16,748 nt of DNA from Clarireedia homoeocarpa (GCA_001465935.1 LNKV01000164.1:1-16748); one strand, 5' to 3'. Shown: positions 1 to 9,317, numbered from the stretch's first letter. Numbers and translations: made by a program. The notes: a model not told the origin generated them from the letters alone.

Positions 1-230
1 AAAATTATAAATTTAATAAAATTAAAAAATAAAGAAATATATATATATTATTTTTATAATATTTTATATTTTAATATATAAATAATTAATATAATAATAT
101 TTACTAAGATTTTATAATATTAAATATATATATAATTATCTGACTTTAATAGTTATAATTAATAGAAGTATAATTTAATTCTAATTACTTTGTAAATAAA
201 TTACACCTTAATTTTCCTACTTAAAAAAAA
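1..230. other. AT-rich flank, no gene
   Basis: Almost pure A and T with no ORF and no recognisable coding remnant. It resembles the mutated repeat DNA at the other end of the window, and is probably the edge of another RIP-affected block. No LTR sequence of the family seen after base 9024 was found in it. Ordinary base composition begins about 30 bases beyond the stop codon of the receptor gene, so this stretch also holds that gene's 3' end signals. Confidence 0.6.
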
Positions 231-258
231 AACGGAACTACAGTATAATTCTAATATT

Positions 259-3200
259 CTAAAGGTTAGGAAATTCCTTGCTGGAAGTGTAAATAGTTGT
301 ATCCTCCATCTCTTCTATATTGTGTTTAATACTGTTAATAGCTTGAACCAATCTGAAGACTTCATCGCTTTTACTCTTCGGCACAAGGTGGCTAAACTTC
401 GTAACCAATATCGATAAATATAACACCTTCATAGTATGAGCTGTGGACAAATTTCTCTGCCTTGCACGACAGTAGGTTTCGAGTTCGTCCTTTTTGTCAT
501 TCTTCCACTGCAGGTGGGCCAATGAATGCGCCATATGTTTTTTCCGTTTCCAATACGGCGTGTCGATAAATGCTGACCTGAACATCTGAATAGGAGATCG
601 CACGAAAAATTGGAATCCCCTACTCCGGAACCCAGTAGTCTGTAGAAGAATAACCACGGCATCATGTCCTCCTGTGACTGCCCGACTAAGTGGTGTCTCG
701 CCGAAATCATCCCTTCGATCGACTTTCGCGCCTCGCCCGAGCAACAGCTTGACTATGTCGGTATGCCCTGTTGCTGCTGCCCAGCTCAGGGGTGTTCTAC
801 CATAGGAATCCACCGAGTCGATTTCTGCTCCTCGTGCAAGCAGCAGCTTAGCTATGTTCACGTAGCGCTCCTGAGCAGCATGGGCAAGCGCCTTTCGGTC
901 AGAAGCTTCCTTTGAGCCACTCTCGGGTCTTTGGAGCAGTGGCTGGACAGCACCTTTGTGCCATCCACCAGCGGCGAAACTTAGTGGCGTCCGACCCGAT
1001 TCCATTTTCGAATCAATTCCAGCGCCACTTTCGAGTAATAGCTTCGCTATAGCCTCATATCCTTCAGTAGCAGCCCAGCCGAGCGGGCTCCGATCAGATT
1101 GATCTACATCAGGTTGTGTACCATTGCGTAATAGAAGCTTGACTACAGGCTCATGCCCTCTGGCAGCGGCATAGCTAAGTGGCGTGCGACCAAAGTCATC
1201 TATCGAATCCACTTTGATTTCGGGGGCTTGGAGTAGTAATAATTTTACCACAGTTTTGGACCCCTTACCAGCAGCGTGGCTTAAAGGTGTTCTACCAGAG
1301 TTGTCCACTGAGTTCATCTGAGCGCCACTTTGCAGCAATAACTTCACTATGGCTCTATGGCCTCCCCAGGCTGCACGACTCAATGGTGTCCAACCACAGG
1401 TATCCTTTGGGTCGATCTTAGCGCCTTTTTCAAGGAGTAACTTAACTATATCGATATGTCCTTTAGTAGCAGCACAACTAAGCGGGGATTCACTAAAATT
1501 CGCTCTTGAGTCGACATCAGCACCTTCTTCGAGAAGTAATTTGACGATAGACTTATTTCCAGTGCCGGCGGCATTGCTTAGAGGCATATTACCAGAAGCT
1601 TCGATGATATTTATATTCGCACCTCCCCTCAGGAGTAGCTTAACCGCGGCTAGATGCCCTGCCCTCGTGGCGTAGCTCAGCGGTGTCCGACCAGACATAT
1701 CTCTGGAATCGACCTCGGCACCATTGAGAAGTAACAGCTCGATAATTGCTTCGCGACCTCGTTCGGCTGAATAACTCAAGGGTGTCCGACCGGATTGTCT
1801 CCTGATATCGACTTCAACACCGTCTTTGAGCAAGCGCCGGACGACAGATTTGTATCCTCTTTTGACAGCCCAGGGTAGCTGGACTTTGTCTTGATCGTCC
1901 ATCGTAACCCAAGAATTTTCTTTGGGCCATAGTTTGCCATCAAGTTTCAGTCCCGTCCTGACAGTCTCCCAACTGGATAAGCTCACACTTGGATCAACTT
2001 TCGAGTCAACCCTAACGTTATTCTCAAGTAAAAACTCGACCATGGCCTGATGACCTTGCCTTGCAGCATTGTTCAGCAGCATCGAGCCATATCTGTCAAG
2101 ATCCAACTTGGCATGTTTAGCAAGCAAGTATCGCACTGTGGCGCTGTGTCCCATCAAGGCGGCGTAAACTATGGGCGTTCGGCCAGACTGATCCTTTATT
2201 TCAGGATCAGCTCTGTACTCAAGCAGTAATCGAACTAGAGCTGGGTCCTCTTTTCTCGCTGCATAACTCAACGGTGTTTGTCCAAAGTTGTCTGTTGTAT
2301 CCACATCAGCACGTCTTTCAAGTAATAATCTGGCTACTCCATCGGACTCCCCCATGATAGCTCGACTCAGTGGCGTTAGACCTGTGAGGTCCTTTGAATC
2401 AACCTCGGCGCCGTTTTTGAACAGAACCTCAACTAGAGTTATAAATCCTTTCGCTGCGGCATAGCTCATTGGTGTTTGACCAAATTGATCTCTCAAGTCT
2501 ACCTTAGCCCGGTACTGGATTAACACGCTAGCTACAGCTTCATTTCCGTTTCGCACGGCTTCAATTAGGGGGGATCGACCGAGGTTATTTACCAAGTCAA
2601 CTTGGGATCCTCTACGGAGTAATAGCTCTGCTAAAGCCTCATATCCTCGGATAGCTGTATAGATTAAAGGACTTCTCCCAGACTGGTCTTTTGAGTCAAT
2701 TATAGCTTTGGAATCAAGAAGTAGTTGGACTACTGCAGCATGCTGTTCCCAAACTGCCCAACTTAGCGATGTTCGACCAGAATTATCTCTTGACTCAATC
2801 TCAGCATTGTACTCAAGCAGCAGTTTTACTATCGTCTCGTGGCCTCTCCAAGCAGCGTATATTATCGGTGTTCGACCAAGCTCATCTGTTGAATTAACTT
2901 TGGCTCCTTGGACTAGAAGTAGTCTGGTGATAGCCTGATGACCTAACCATGCAGCCCAGCTGAGTGATGTTCGGCCGGATCCATCCCTTATATTAAAGTC
3001 AGCACCTTCTTCAAGTAATAATTTGACAGTAGTTTCGAATCCCCATCGAGAAGCACTAATAATTGGAGTTCGACCTGACTGATCCACTGCGTTAATTCTT
3101 GCACCCCCCTGCAAGAGTAGCCTGACAATAGCATCATGCCCTCTAGCAGCTGCCAGAGCAGTCGGCGTACAGCCTGCCTCATCCTCTAAATCCAGCTTAG

Positions 3201-6200
3201 AACCTCCGGCAACTAGTCGTCTAACAATAGCCTCATGTCCCCCCAAAGCAGCCCAGCTTAAAGGTGTTCTCTGTGATTTATCATTTAATTGGAAATTAGC
3301 CCCATTGCTAAGTAGTAGCTGGACTACAGACTCGTATCCTCGGGCGGTCACGTAACTTAACGCTGTCCGACCCGACCTATCAGAGATATCAACCACTGCA
3401 CCTTTATTGAGCAACAGTCTAATTGTAGACTCATATCCTCGGAAGGACGCCCAAATGAGCGACGTTCGGCCAAACTTATCATCAATGTTGACATGAGCTC
3501 CATGCTCAATTAAGAACTCTACTGTGGTCTCATGTCCATTTTCGGCAGCATAGCTCAATGGCGTACGACCAAAACTGTCTTGCAAGTTCTGGCTGCTATT
3601 ATGTAGCAGTTGCTTAGCCACACTATCAAGACCAAAATAGGCTGCCAAGTGAATCCCAATCATCTGACGTGGAATATTCTGCGAATATTCCGGCGACCAT
3701 GATCGTTTGTTGGCTAGAAGAGCTTGGGTCGACGCTTCCACGTGTTTTTCAAGGCGCAGAAAATCTATGACTTGCGGACATGTACTAGACATCATGCGTG
3801 CATGATGTCCCCAATTGCGTGAAGCATAGGCGTAAAGTGGATTTGACACGAGCCGCTCCTCGAACTCGCTGTTTGTATTACAATATCCGCCGTCAAAGAT
3901 ATGGAAGGAGAGGTAGGTGATGCAAACTGTTGTGATCTCAGCCTCGGCATCTGGGAACCAACGATTCTTCGTTTCTTCGAAGTAGTGCTGCACACTATAG
4001 TGAACAAATCGGATAACTTGGCCTTCTTCATCCACTATAACTAATCCAGCACATAAAGAAACGATGTCTGCAACAAGCGGTCGATCTCCCCGGTCAAGCT
4101 CAAACGTGCCGACTTTCGTTGTAAGAATACACTCAAGCTCTGACAAAGAGAGTAGTCTTGTTGAGCAGCTAATCCATAGAAAGATCTTCTTCGCAAGCTC
4201 CCTGTAGCCTGGCTTTTGTCCCTCAATTCTGTTCATGATTGCATCATAAGCACTAGTTAACAGTTCGTACTTATCTTCACTGGACGTGCTAACTCGGTTT
4301 TGAAATCCTTCGAGCGCATGCCGGACCGCATTTGTTGTGAGCTTATCTTCGAACGAATGAATATAGATGTCTGCTAATAGAAACCTGCGACATAGTTAGC
4401 ATGGCTTCTTAAGATGTGGCGTTACTAGCACGTACATTCCCTCAGTAGCTGCTAGTATCCCCAGTTTAATCTCTTCTTGCAGCTGTTGATCCTCTTGAAT
4501 GAGTGACGGCAATCTTCCAATATGACTTTCCAAGTATTTCTCCACATCTGCATCGTGTGCTTGGATCTCCAATTCCAAACAGCTCACGAATCTGCTGGTA
4601 ATTTCCGGAACGAATCTGGATGTCGCAAATATGTTTATTCCACAAATAGTTTGCAAATGAAAGAGCTGTGACAAGAAACTGTTACGGCACCCATCGGATG
4701 CCTCGCATTCGTCAAGTGCATCAACAACGACAAAGACCCGAGAGAATAACATAGTAACAGATTGAAGAAGTAATACTATATCCTCTGATAATGGGCGTAT
4801 TTTTCGTTTTTTATGCTCATTGTACATATCTCTTATCTCGTCTGGGAATGAAGTCTGGTTTTGGGCCAATTGTTTAAGCAGGCTGGAAAGTAGATTGTCG
4901 ATATTTTGTTCATCTCTTCGATTGAACTCGCAGTAGACGTATATCACTGCTATGTTTGGGTTAAACTGGAATTTCGAAGTCAAATCATCCACCACAGTCG
5001 ATGTAAGTATAGTCTTCCCTGCTCCGGGAATACCTGGGCAAAATAATGTCTGCCTGCCTTTATCTAACCAAGCGTAGTACTGAGTAGACTGGAGAAACCA
5101 TTGACCAGTTCCAGGGCTCCGTCTTCTCCTTAAATCGCTATGACGTGAAACGTAGTCGACTGGGGTGAGCCAATCAAGAATCCGGAGCTCTTCATCCCTT
5201 TCCATCTTAATCTTGACCGTGTTCATATCAACTGCCGTTTGTGATGCAAGTCGCTGAACTGTCTTTTCGTTAGATCAAACCAAGTTTCATGGAGATGTAG
5301 ATCTAGCACCGTCACGATAGAGGTCACCGACTCTGTCCTCCGCTTCAACCTTATTCGGAGCGATTCGGCCGAGTAGATCCTTTGCATATACCGTGGCTGC
5401 CATTGCTGCATAACCTTGCCAGTCTTTGTTTTTATGCGAGTCCGAGTAATCACAGATACCGCGGATGACCAAACAAGGAAATTGATTCATTAGCCCTGCT
5501 GCCTCCATCTCGAAACATAGAATATCCTTCTCCGCAGAAAGCTTGTCTCTGTATAAAGCGTCTTTCATTAACTGATTTGCCGAAGCAATAAGGCCATAGT
5601 GAATTGCAGGAATCACATCTTCCTCTGCCCGCTCTTTTCGCAATACAACCTTTGACTGATCATGTCCACAAGCGATTGCGCAGTGTTCTTCGCTTATAGC
5701 AGGGTGGACTACATGACTTTTGTAAAGGATATCAGTGCTCGAATCTGGTCGTGAATACTTTTTCCTAAGTCTTGGTCTTCCTTCTAGGATTTCTTTAATG
5801 GATTTTTCAATTTCATGACCATCTGTCTCATACTGAGCCTTAAGACCCTGAACCGCGGTACGTAAGACAGTAGGAGGCAGATTCAGGAACCCAGTTGGTT
5901 GGAAGGATTGATTTTGAATGCTCTTGCCAAAGTCATACTGAAGCACTCCGCTTCTCCCATCGCGGGGAGCACTAACAACGATATCTCCTAAACGTATATC
6001 GTGTCTTGGACTCGGTACGCCGCCACCAATCCCGACCATCAAACCAATTCTGATATTCGGAAAGGTGTGAAGCATATCTCTAGCAACGATGGCTGCTGCT
6101 GCTGTACCATATTCACCGTCCGGCAGAGCAGCAATCACAACGTTGTGTCTGCCTATTTTACCAAGAGTATAGTCGTTGTTGTCGTTAACAGACACATATT

Positions 6201-6321
6201 CAGGATTACTGTGTTTTTCATCAAGGAAAGCCTGGGCGGCAACGTATTCTGTGAATATCGCGCAGATCCAGCCCACAATGTACTCATTGTTTTTATAGTG
6301 CCTTTGATGTACTGCCTCCAT
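259..6321 (-). CDS. NOD-like receptor: nucleoside phosphorylase-like / NACHT / ankyrin repeats
   Basis: Three exons, 6321-5316, 5258-4436 and 4384-259, join in frame to 1,984 residues. Residues about 10-335 are a PNP/UDP phosphorylase-like domain: VGWICAIF near residue 17, GLMVGIGGG at 93-101, EMEAAG at 271-276, and ICDYSDSHKN then WQGYAA at 289-306. A short polar stretch leads to LDWLTPVDY and a NACHT NTPase with Walker A GIPGAGKT (411-418), Walker B VFVVVDALDEC (510-520) and ATSR (547-550). A winged-helix-like linker follows (about 660-770), then ankyrin repeats (about 852-1861) and a 123-residue tail I do not recognise. Fungal proteins of this layout are STAND NTPase sensors; known relatives control heterokaryon incompatibility and cell death. 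The start is chosen because the conserved phosphorylase domain begins just after it and its context (G at -3 and +4) is good; the same frame runs 62 codons further upstream. All key nucleotide-binding motifs are present and no frame is broken. The ligand is unknown. Confidence 0.9.
631..3660 (-). repeat. Ankyrin repeat array, about 29 units
   Basis: The last exon of the receptor carries tandem 33-codon (99-base) ankyrin units with the core pattern SGRTPLSYAA..GH..IVKLLL..GA.VDS.D. The first unit is partial (from residue about 852). Units 2-15 are each exactly 33 residues. After unit 17 there is a 35-residue non-ankyrin insertion (residues 1406-1440). One later unit is 35 residues, and the final unit breaks off at residue 1861. 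Ankyrin arrays act as protein-binding surfaces and in NLRs are the presumed ligand-sensing part. The units clearly differ from one another in sequence, so the array is not a recent perfect amplification. Confidence 0.9.
4385..4435 (-). other. Intron 2 of the receptor gene
   Basis: This is a 51-base intron with donor GTACGT, branch site GCTAAC and acceptor CAG. It splits the ATG codon of a GMFLLAD-like junction. Removing it changes an interrupted GMYVLV reading into GMFLLADIYIHS, which is what this protein family normally shows after the NACHT domain. Without splicing the NACHT frame stops at 4396. Confidence 0.9.
5259..5315 (-). other. Intron 1 of the receptor gene
   Basis: The phosphorylase frame stops at 5287 and the NACHT frame has a stop upstream of its first exon codons, so an intron must lie between. 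The acceptor (ACAG at 5262-5259) and branch site CTAAC are clear. The donor is not: GTGACG at 5315 is chosen (57 bases), but GTGACC and GTGCTA a few bases to either side have the same phase and would change only a few residues in a non-conserved linker. Confidence 0.75.
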
Positions 6322-6767
6322 CGCTATTTGTTCGAGAGTGAGCTTCAACGAGGAAACCCAGGGATCCTGGAGATATTCCCTGTCGATCCAACTAAATCGA
6401 TGTTTTGTGATGCTGAGAGCTGTTGGGTTCGTGACCTTGACGGGACTCAATAATACCGAAATGAAAGAAGTAAATATTGTGTTCATTAACACCAAGCAAT
6501 ATATCAAAAATGTGAGTCACAGGCTCACAGCGCCAGCCTCGTGCGGGGTCATCATACAAGTTGCTGCCTAATCCTACATCCCGGCCAGCCAAAGACATTT
6601 CACTGTCGGACTCGGCATAACACAGAGAGAGCAGAGCCCTGTGGCACGTGATTCCGTCTGGGTTTGAGCTAGCGAAGAAGTCACTACTGATCAATTTGAT
6701 CATTACCACGGATGTTTACCTGTTAATTTTGCTAGTTTGAAGCTCCATCTTGATTTCAGCCGCCAGT
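6322..6767. promoter_or_regulatory. Divergent intergenic region, presumed shared promoters
   Basis: This 446-base stretch separates the start codons of the receptor (minus) and the amidoligase (plus), so both promoters and 5' leaders must lie here. Two short matches to known fungal regulatory motifs are visible: TGAGTCA at 6513-6519 (Gcn4/Cpc1-type) and CACGTG at 6645-6650 (E-box, bHLH-type). Both could occur by chance. No TATA box stands out. The receptor frame stays open up to 6507 on the minus strand and would add a hydrophobic 62-residue N-terminus if an upstream ATG were used. Confidence 0.5.
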
Positions 6768-7852
6768 ATGACCACGAGTGCATGTACCCATTATAACTTT
6801 GGAGTTGAGGTTGAACTAGTAGTAAGGCCTTGCGAAGAATCAAAAGCCCCGAATGAGATCGACTGGTACTCCTATCTGGTTCAAAAGCTCAACGACCACG
6901 ATGTACCGGCTGTTTATAATGGCGACTTTTACTATCGCAAGCATCCAGAGTACTATAGTAGCAAGTGGTGTGTGATGCAAGATGGATCTCTGGTGCAAAT
7001 ACCTCCGTATAGTACTGAATCCAATAGCTACCCTCCACACAGAGGACAAGTCACTCACTAACAAAACCGATTTAGTCTCCATGGAGGCAGTTTCTCCCAT
7101 CTTCAATACTCAGCAACCTGTTGCAGATACTATATCCAGCTTCTGGGAGACTATGAACGTCCACTTCGATGTGCAAAAGAACAGGTCTTGTGGTGGCCAT
7201 GTGCACGTGACGCCAATGAGAGAAGGTCACGATTTTACTTTGGACGAACTTAAGAAATTTGCCTTTGCGTCAGTTATTTACGAAGACTATATAAGAGAAA
7301 TTCTCCCTTCTCTAAGGAGAGATAATAACTACTGCAAACTCAATAGCCAAAGTACGGACAAGACTGGCGACGGTTGCCGCTTGTATGAACTTCTTCTTGG
7401 TGGAAAGACTATAGAATCATTGCGGGCTGTGGCCTCGGAAATTCGGGGTATTCGAACGCGACGAAAACTTTGTATTTTCATGCAAAAAACTCGGAATGTC
7501 TTATGGAATCTGGAGAGGATTTATCGCAATTCTTCGGGAGTTTATGTCGGCACTATCGAGTTCCGTGGTGGTAGTCAGTTCGTGAGTACTAGAAACACTT
7601 TGTCATGGGTCGCCTTTGTGCTTGGATTCGTCAACATCGCTTTAGAGGCGGTGAGTAGCAAAACTAAAATTATTATCCTCTGATCGAACTATACTAACTC
7701 ATCTGTAGGATCCGCTCGATAGTCTTTCGTCGTACAAGCTGCCTTCTGATGCTGATATGGTGATCTGGTGGTCGCGCATTAAAGGCAGCATTGCACAGTT
7801 TCCACTAAGTAGATATCTGCCGGATACTTACCAAATAATGCAAAAGATGTAA
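6768..7852 (+). CDS. Putative amidoligase (glutamine synthetase-like ATP-dependent ligase fold)
   Basis: Exons 6768-7011, 7076-7650 and 7709-7852 join in frame to 320 residues. The motifs are those of the fungal 'putative amidoligase enzyme' family: FGVEVEL at 11-17, MEAVSPI at 84-90, the metal-site type CGGHVHV at 120-126, NYCKLN at 166-171, RNVLWNL at 221-227 and GTIEFRGG at 240-247. The family belongs to the COOH-NH2 ligases related to glutamine synthetase and glutamate-cysteine ligase, which use ATP to form amide bonds; the substrate of the fungal members is not known. There is no signal peptide or membrane segment, so it is probably cytosolic. ATG at 6768 is the first in the frame (the frame opens further upstream only with TTG) and has A at -3. 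Length is near that usual for the family and all expected motifs are present. It is transcribed divergently from the receptor. Confidence 0.88.
7012..7075 (+). other. Intron 1 of the amidoligase gene
   Basis: This is a 64-base intron with donor GTACTG, branch sequence CTAAC at 7058-7062 and acceptor TTTAG. It is phase 1, and its removal joins DGSLVQIPPY to ISMEAVSPI, the order expected in this family. The upstream frame otherwise stops at 7061. GTGCAA at 6993 is a possible donor by sequence but has the wrong phase. Confidence 0.85.
7651..7708 (+). other. Intron 2 of the amidoligase gene
   Basis: This is a 58-base, phase 0 intron with a consensus donor GTGAGT, branch site TACTAAC at 7692-7698 and acceptor TGTAG. 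Splicing adds a 47-residue C-terminal exon ending at the TAA of 7850-7852. Without splicing the frame ends at 7683. Confidence 0.88.
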
Positions 7853-8056
7853 CAGTTATCAAGTTAGTTGAAATAGGAATAAATTGTTATATCGTCGATT
7901 CTCTAGTCACGTGGAAGTGGTAGAGAAGCATTGGATTTATGTATTGAAGCAGTTAAGCAGGGAATTAAACAATTGTTTTCGATTAAGTAACTGTGATCCC
8001 GGGCCTAGCTCAAACTTCTTCCCCTACTACACGCAGCTACGCCTAAGGAGTAGAGG

Positions 8057-8163
8057 TAAGTGTGACGAGACTGCCAATAAAGACACTGAATGACCTTAGA
8101 ATTTACAACTAAAGAACTAAGAAGATCCTAAAGATCTTAAGGGCTTATATACACTAATGGGTC
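8057..8163 (-). repeat. Lightly mutated LTR-end fragment of the downstream Gypsy family
   Basis: Beginning TGTGACGAGACT, about 107 bases align with the terminal part of the 217-base LTRs at 9086 and 15553 (for example ACTGAATGACCTTAGAATT here against ACTGAATAATCTTAGAATT at 9086-9302). Where the AT-rich copies have TA, this copy often has TG or CA, so it is close to the sequence before mutation. Similarity stops at about 8163. It may be a truncated LTR, or the conserved end of a longer LTR of a sister family running to about 8586 (the reverse strand there starts TGTTAG); I could not find matching target duplications to decide. Confidence 0.65.
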
Positions 8164-8184
8164 ACGCGTAGTCGGATAAGTCAC

Positions 8185-8388
8185 ATGCCTAAAGCACGTG
8201 CACGCTGGGCCTTCGGGCATCATCATGACGATTCAGTCCAAATCGTTACAGTAGGAATAGGAGGACAAGGATCACAGTTGTGTGTGTACAACGGAACGTA
8301 CGATGTTCTAGTGGGCTGTCGTTGTTCCGGGCAGGACTACACGGCTGCCACAGAATTAGCTAAAGCATTTACGGGAGGCACATATTGA
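8185..8388 (+). CDS. Hypothetical 67-codon ORF, possibly a gene remnant
   Basis: The reading frame encodes 67 residues with a histidine/aspartate run (GHHHDD), a glycine-rich VGIGGQG stretch and three cysteines (CVYNGTY...GCRCSG). I do not recognise the family. The composition after residue 10 looks protein-like, and could be the last exon of a small cysteine-containing secreted protein. There is no signal peptide, the first ten residues are basic and unlike the rest, and an LTR fragment ends only 22 bases upstream, so an N-terminal exon may be lost. It could equally be a chance ORF inside a longer LTR. Confidence 0.25.
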   Translation: MPKARARWAFGHHHDDSVQIVTVGIGGQGSQLCVYNGTYDVLVGCRCSGQDYTAATELAKAFTGGTY

Positions 8389-8395
8389 CTGAACA

Positions 8396-8417
8396 ACGAA
8401 GGGCTTTAGCCCTTCGT
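8396..8417. repeat. Near-perfect 22-base palindrome
   Basis: ACGAAGGGCT and AGCCCTTCGT pair over 10 bases around a TT centre, starting 8 bases after the stop of the 67-codon ORF. No function is assigned. It could form an RNA hairpin, or be a two-fold binding site. Confidence 0.6.
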
Positions 8418-8586
8418 ACGAAAGGTATATAGAGAGTATTTCAATTGTGTAACTAGAGGAATAAGACGATTTACACAACTACAACTGACCTACGTACGAA
8501 CGTGGTTCGGTTGTTCCGTGTATCGGTCTCCAGGCCACGTGATCACATAAGCCAGTGTACGCCCCGATCCCAGGGATATACTAACA

Positions 8587-9023
8587 AGTTGTTATAGCTA
8601 AAAAGTATATTTAGAATATATATAAAAGTATTTATTTACTTTTTTAAAAAGATCTTTATCTTTAAATTCTAAATTAAATAATTATTTAATTTAATTATCT
8701 ATTTTTATTTTATTTCTTAAAAACCTTTTTATAATAAAGTATTTTATATTTTTTATATTATAATAATAAGTATTTCTCGAATAATTTATTTTATTTAAAA
8801 TATTATTTTTAATATTTCTTATAAATAAAGTTCTATTTTATATTCTTATTATAATTTTAAAAGTATTTTAAATATATTTTAATATTCTTTTTAAATATAA
8901 GTTTTTATTATCTTTTATATTTAAATTTCTAATATTTATATAAACTCTTATAATTTTAGAATCTTTTTAGTTCTTTAATTAATAGTTTATTATTTATAAT
9001 ATTTATAATAATTCAATCTTAAA
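8587..9023. other. AT-rich DNA between gene island and retroelements, nothing recognised
   Basis: Base composition shifts sharply at about 8590 to nearly all A and T. No ORF, no match to the LTRs of the neighbouring elements and no coding remnant could be read. It is probably older mutated repeat DNA; base 9023 is the left edge of the outer element. Confidence 0.5.
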
Positions 9024-9085
9024 TATAATAATTTTAACTAAATTATTATAATATTATATAAGAATATAACTTTTATAAAAGTAAG
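9024..9085 (+). repeat. Outer element 5' LTR, first 62 bases
   Basis: Aligns with the reverse complement of 15708-15769, sharing AATTATTATAATATTATATA (9041-9060) and ending GTAAG. Differences are C-to-T and G-to-A type. It is cut off by the inner element at 9086. Confidence 0.88.
9081..9085. repeat. Target site duplication, left copy (GTAAG)
   Basis: GTAAG immediately precedes the inner element and is repeated at 15770-15774. In the outer LTR it belongs once, at LTR positions 58-62, which shows it was duplicated on insertion. Confidence 0.88.
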
Positions 9086-9302
9086 TATAACGAGACTATT
9101 AGTTAAGATACTGAATAATCTTAGAATTAACAACTATAGAGTTAAGAGGATTATAAGAGTCCGAAGGCTTATATATAAGAAGTGATTATATACTATATTA
9201 TATATATACTAATATATACTAATATATACTTAATATCTAACTTATTTTTAAAAAGGTTATATCCTTATATAATATTATAATAATTCGGTTAGAATTATTA
9301 TA
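9086..9302 (-). repeat. 3' LTR of the inner element
   Basis: This 217-base repeat aligns without gaps to 15553-15769. In the stretches I compared, differences are all transitions. The element-end dinucleotides TG and CA have become TA. It contains tandem AATATATACT units at about 9208-9230. Confidence 0.9.
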
Positions 9303-9305
9303 TTA

Positions 9306-9317
9306 CCTTTTTTTTCT
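9306..9317 (-). other. Polypurine tract
   Basis: On the minus strand AGAAAAAAAAGG lies three bases upstream of the 3' LTR, the usual place of the plus-strand DNA primer of LTR retrotransposons. This agrees with the minus orientation shown by the coding remnants. Confidence 0.65.

Noticed and set aside
664..2938. Several plus-strand ORFs of 76-108 codons antisense to the ankyrin exon
   Set aside because: They lie opposite the 99-base ankyrin units of a clear gene, repeat with that period and show no family features of their own.
5223..5453. A frameshift instead of an intron between phosphorylase and NACHT domains
   Set aside because: A CTAAC branch site and ACAG acceptor with phase-matched donors give a normal 57-base intron, so no sequence error or pseudogenisation is needed.
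6001..6453. Plus-strand ORF of 150 codons
   Set aside because: It lies largely antisense to the phosphorylase exon, whose conserved motifs are on the other strand; the rest is in the intergenic region.
6392..6709. Minus-strand ORF of 105 codons in the divergent promoter region
   Set aside because: No recognisable motif, overlaps the receptor leader in another frame, and is better explained as non-coding.
8052..8056. GTAAG before the LTR fragment, the same five bases as the duplication at 9081 and 15770
   Set aside because: No matching copy follows the fragment, and the GTAAG at 9081 is explained by the outer LTR; a five-base match can be chance.
7884..8093. Plus-strand ORF of 69 codons after the amidoligase
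   Set aside because: Opens with TTG, has no motif, follows the amidoligase stop at once and runs into the LTR fragment at 8057.
8629..9023. AT-rich DNA as mitochondrial sequence
   Set aside because: No mitochondrial genes or tRNAs are seen, and the same composition continues into elements showing RIP-type decay next to nuclear intron-bearing genes.
9200..9232. Tandem AATATATACT units as a possible CRISPR or satellite
   Set aside because: Short AT-rich units inside the LTR, also present in the other LTR; no spacers and a eukaryotic genome.
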